Origin: Ectocarpus siliculosus
Lineage: Eukaryota > Sar > Phaeophyceae > Ectocarpales > Ectocarpaceae
Direction: 5' to 3'
NCBI GenBank assembly: GCA_000310025.1
Contig: FN649727.1
Coordinates: forward strand, 9,088,355-9,152,354
Length of the DNA stretch: 64,000 nt
Notes under the pieces: model-generated
Seen by the model: the letters and a program-made list of their open reading frames with translations, nothing else
What the model was told of the DNA's origin: nothing
Databases searched by the model: none
Position numbers and translations under genes: made by a program
In this document: positions 60,676-64,000 of the stretch, piece by piece
Layout of the letters: every line of letters begins with the position of its first letter
How positions within the stretch are numbered: the first letter of the stretch is position 1

Positions 60676-61384
60676 AGTTGTTGTGGCTGGTGTTGTTGTT
60701 GTTGTTGTAGTGGTGGTTGTTGGTGTTGTTGTTGTTGGTGGTGGTGGTGGTACCCTTAGATGTAAACGGCGTGCCTTCTTCCCTGTTTTTCCTCTTCGCT
60801 GCGTACCCTAAGCCCTGAATGAATGCGAGTGTTTTTGTCTTTTTCACCGTTGTGTTAAGAAGTGTAATGTTTCGTACCGCATTTTTACTATTCCATGGGC
60901 ACACTTTCGACTGCATCACACAACGAACGACAACGCGCGCTGCCTCTCTTTAGAGTATTTTGTGTGTATTTGGCTGATCATCCAACGGACAACGAAATTT
61001 CTCCGATTTTTTCCCTCCGATCACGCAGGATTACTCGAGCGACGTATGTACATACGCCTAGCTCCCTGTCGTTTTGATTTCGCTGGTGCATCCTATCTCG
61101 TCGGGATTCAGTCATTGCCTTGTGTATTTCACATGACCGGTAAACACCTGCAACAACCTCGGCGGGATTGTTGATGTTCGGTCTGCCTTGTCGTAGGACG
61201 AAAAATCAGGGAACTTGAGTTGTCCACCGCGGGTCAAGTGTAGAGGAGGTGACAATGATTTGCGCTGGAACCACGGAACCCCGTTGCTAGTGCAACCCTT
61301 TGTTACTGTAGTCCTCACCTCTCCCCCCCCCCCACCCCCTTCTCTCTCTCTTTCTTTTCCTCTCTGTTTTTTTTCTCTCTCTTG

Positions 61385-61415
<31 letters not shown>

Positions 61416-62124
61416 GTGTGTCTTTCTCTCTCTCTCTCCCTCTCTCTCCCCCCCCCTCTCTCTCTCCCTCTCTCTCCCTCTCTCTTTCATGCACGTGGTC
61501 GCTGATCCTCTCACACGGGGATTCGCCTGCCTTCACCAACTCTTAATACGAACATTCAGCATGCTCTTGTTCGGCTTCACGCTGGCGTCGGCTCAACCGC
61601 CGACAGTGGACGGGCCTGTTGCAGCGGCCTTCGAGAGCAGAGTGCTCTTTACCCTGTTGCTCTTCAGCTTCTCGCTGCTGTTGGAATTTGCCTTGGTGGG
61701 TGCTGCATGCTGAACGGGGAGATGACTCCGCCGTGTGTTGGATCTATCTGTGTGTTTGATTGTTTTGCCGTTTCGTCGTGGGTGGTGATGTTGCTTCTGC
61801 CGGTGTTGTGTGTTGTTGTTGGTGGCGTTGTTGTTGTTGTTCGCGGTGGTGGTGGTGGTGACTTGTTGGCGGTGGTAAACGTATTTGCTTGGTATGGTAC
61901 ATTTCATCTCGTTAGGCTTCTTCTCACGGATGACGACTTTTGAACGGCCCGTTGGCCAGAACGGCACCACATCCACCGCTACTACCTGCTGCTACATACC
62001 TGCTACAAATCACTACACTTGCAAGTGATGGAAATTTCCTCCACCGTTAAGCACCTGACGCCTTCAAGCACCTGGCATTTTCCTTGGCTTGGTGACGAGA
62101 CCGCTTCTACTGCTGTTGCTGATC

Positions 62125-62165
<41 letters not shown>

Positions 62166-62776
62166 GTTGCTGCTGCTGCGAAAACCTTTGTCGCCGACAT
62201 CGGGTACTGGTGTGAAGGACTTGACGAACCCGTTCGTGGGGCGTTACAAGGTCCGGCGGACAACAACGACCGCCATCATGGTCAAGATAAGGAGCGAGAT
62301 CGTTGCGGTGCGTGCCGGCGTTGCGTGCACGTCCGCGCGAAAGCTGCATGCCGGTCGTTGGCTTTGCTTCGATACCCGATCGGGCGGCGGCAGTAGTTGG
62401 CGGGGCGGGACTCACCTTTGCGTTGCAGCAGTTGTAGAGCGAGCGGGTGTGCGATGATTGCGTTTTCTGGTTTTCTGTTCCCGTCGAGCGAGCTTGCGTC
62501 CGGAGTTCACCCCCCTCTTCGATGAAACAATATCTTGTCATTCCTCGTCGCTCTCTGATTTATCGCTGTCCTCGTCGTTATCCCTTTGATTTTTTTTACC
62601 CTGGCAACGAACGAATGAACGAACGAACGAACGAACGACCCCAGGTGATGGGCCGGCAGCACATGAAGGACTTCGACGTGATGTTCAACATCCAGAAGAG
62701 ACGTACCCTGAGAGACTTCAAGCGCGAGACCGGAATGACTCTTCCATCGGACAACCAGATTCAGCCTCTACCGTAG
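55899..62776 (+). CDS. Probable DUF4239 (bestrophin-like) membrane protein, model partial
   Basis: Exons supported by phase and splice sites: 55899-55997, 56100-56177, 57133-57237, 57825-57913, 58372-58501, 59468-59539, then (after a gap) 61560-61695, 62218-62307 and 62645-62776 (TAG). The first exon with the ATG, and one or more exons between 59539 and 61560, are not resolved; the frame needs a segment ending in phase 2. Membrane segments: SLLVVAAFLSFPTLV, LPGVSLLFGALFSYTISLL, and VLFTLLLFSFSLLLEFALDLTNPFVGRYKV near the C-terminus. The region RQIKIEEIVNAEVSALLAIL resembles the E-rich helix after the second membrane segment, and the (L/D)..NPF.G motif fits DUF4239. Function of the family is unknown, with channel-like roles suggested by bestrophin likeness. 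Exon 2 (56100) uses an unusual CGGAG acceptor and is tentative. Confidence 0.62.
59590..59806. repeat. ~55-bp minisatellite, four copies, in a DUF4239-gene intron
   Basis: The landmark CTTCTTCACGAG recurs at 59596, 59651, 59706 and 59760. Each copy also contains GCTGTAGCCCAGAACGTT and GGGGCAGGGAGTTAACCGAA-like blocks. It lies about 50 bp past the donor at 59540. Confidence 0.92.
60575..60755. repeat. (GTT)n-rich tract
   Basis: About 180 bp of GTT/GGT triplets with few interruptions, in the unresolved middle of the DUF4239 gene. The poly-Val ORF over it is an artefact. Confidence 0.92.
61318..61490. repeat. (CT)n polypyrimidine tract
   Basis: About 170 bp of nearly pure C/T, ending about 70 bp before the acceptor of the exon at 61560. 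Confidence 0.9.
62128..62163. repeat. (CTG)n microsatellite before the acceptor of the 62218 exon
   Basis: About 12 CTG units lie in the intron 61696-62217, some 55 bp upstream of the proposed acceptor GTGTGAAG|GAC. A poly-Leu or poly-Ala frame runs through it; if splicing used an upstream AG, the array would be translated. A short GAAC repeat (62606-62638) lies in the next intron. Confidence 0.85.
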
Positions 62777-64000
62777 CTCAGGCGACACGTAGCTCACGGC
62801 CGACCACAACAACACCGGGCTCGGGCGAGGGGAAAGCAGCGGGGGCGGGAGCGCTGGGCCTGCCTTACAACGGGCCGGACGCGTTGGACGCGTTGTGTCG
62901 AGAGACCCGGCATTTGCGTAGGACTGTTTGTGGGGTCTCTCGAAGCGGGATTGGCGGGTCGTGCTTGCTTCATTGACGTGCCGGCGCGCCAGCCTTTTTG
63001 GTGCTTCGGGGGTGGGATCGTCTTTCGAAGCGACAATCTAGGAGTTTATTTTGTCTCTCGAAGCAGGACTGACGGCTCGTGCCTCCTTCTTTGACGCCGC
63101 CATTTTTGGTGATTCTGGTATGTGCTGGTGTTGGTGGCGTTTTATGTTATTGGGCGATCGTTGTCTGGTTTCCCCAGGTAGATGGCGCTGCTTGAGGTCT
63201 GGTTCAAAGATGGGGGTGTGCAGTTCTAGGTGCATGCAGGCTGTACCTTCTTTCTGGATCCGATGACTTTTCTGTGTATTATCGTTGAGTGTTATTTTAA
63301 ACCACGCGATTGGTTAGGTGATTTATCCCCCGGTTTTCCGGCACTTGAGAGTGCCACGCACACATTTCTTCATTTCTCGCGATCGAGGTTGAATCAAACA
63401 CTCTGCCTTTAGGCCGGGTGTGTGCGTGCTGTAGATATAGACGGTTGGTTGCACATGGAGCTAGCTGACAGCTGCCACAACGAAGAGAACGTGCGCGCAT
63501 TGTCCTGGAAAGGCCGCCACGTTGCTTGGTTGGGTGGGGCGAGGATGTAACGACCGTTCACAGGCATGCATGTCCACGACAGCGCATGTATGATATTCCA
63601 CTAAGGATGCCGTCGTATTTCAGCATCGCAGGCATGCATGTCTGGTGCTGTACCATTTTGGGCCAAGAAGACACGATATTCGCGGAGAAAGCACCGCCAC
63701 GTTGTAGAATCCGTGTTTAGCGATGATCATGTACTTTTTTTTTTGTTTCAAGGTAGTTATAGAGGAGCTAATATAGAGAAAAAGGGTAACGAGAGGAGCA
63801 CAGCACACGCTGCGAGTTCTCGTTTTGCAACAACGTTGTGACGGAAAAAAACTGTTCCGTGGTTGCACCATGTTCGTCACTGTCAGTCGTGACTGACTGC
63901 GTTTCTTTTTTTTATTTACGTAGCCGTCCACGTGTTGAGCGCTGTTTGCGTCTTGCGTCAGGTACCCCTCAAGTCTAGCAGTGCAAAATGAGATTTTTGC
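62777..64000. other. Downstream flank, nothing assigned
   Basis: Contains the presumed 3' UTR of the DUF4239 gene and two related ~30-bp segments with TCTCGAAGC(A/G)GGA and GGC(G/T)(G/C)GTCGTGC words (around 62937 and 63056). No gene was recognised up to the window end. Confidence 0.45.

Noticed and set aside
60551-60919. Poly-Val plus-strand and poly-Asn minus-strand ORFs
   Set aside because: Translation of a (GTT)n tract.
1-64000. Integrated phaeovirus segment, tRNA or rRNA genes
   Set aside because: No viral hallmark protein (capsid, polymerase, integrase) was recognised, and no clear tRNA cloverleaf with a TTCGA/TTCAA T-loop or rRNA core sequence was found on visual scan. A tRNAscan or HMM run would settle it.

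Overview
The window looks like nuclear DNA of an intron-rich stramenopile, most likely a brown alga of the Ectocarpus type. This is inferred from several features: genes with many introns of roughly 0.06-2.6 kb, a long ankyrin-repeat protein with a conserved C-terminal AWRRRG module that I recall from brown-algal ankyrin families, a mitochondrial biotin carboxylase split into 16 exons, many CAG/CTG and GTT/AAC microsatellites, and DNA-transposon relics. There are no operons. No rRNA, tRNA or CRISPR array was recognised. Exon borders were worked out by eye from splice-site sequence, reading phase and family motifs. In four genes all exons join into one uninterrupted frame.

Layout. 1-4 kb: repeats (a ~1.1 kb dispersed repeat carrying an expanded 32-bp minisatellite, and a triplicated ~217-bp unit) plus an orphan TPR exon. 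4.6-7.3 kb (+): ankyrin-repeat protein with one apparent 1-nt frameshift. 7.3-11.3 kb: intergenic, with a second, diverged copy of the 1-kb repeat. 11.3-15.1 kb (-): TPR-repeat protein, 8 exons, 476 aa. 16.5-23.6 kb (-): casein-kinase-1/VRK-like protein kinase with a C-terminal FHA domain, 7 exons, 576 aa, with two TIR transposons in its introns. 26.3-31.2 kb (+): amino acid/auxin permease family transporter, 8 exons, 486 aa. 33.7-42.8 kb (-): propionyl-CoA carboxylase alpha chain (biotin carboxylase), 16 exons, 749 aa, convergent with the transporter. 44-52 kb: mostly gene-poor, with one 433-codon minus-strand ORF and repeat fragments. 52.3-53.9 kb: a pogo/Tigger-like DNA transposon with intact ends and only a C-terminal transposase remnant. 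55.9-62.8 kb (+): a probable DUF4239 (bestrophin-like) membrane protein, partly resolved, with satellite-rich introns.

The genes are unrelated housekeeping and regulatory loci rather than a cluster: mitochondrial propionyl-CoA/branched-chain catabolism (PCCA), membrane transport, a putative phosphothreonine-reading kinase and two repeat-scaffold proteins. The points most worth a second look are the CK1/VRK-FHA fusion with an altered HRD motif, a TIR element sitting nine bases inside one of its introns, the high share of GC-AG introns (4 of 34 introns traced), and the pogo-like element with dense subterminal repeats, which has a degenerate relative 28 kb away.
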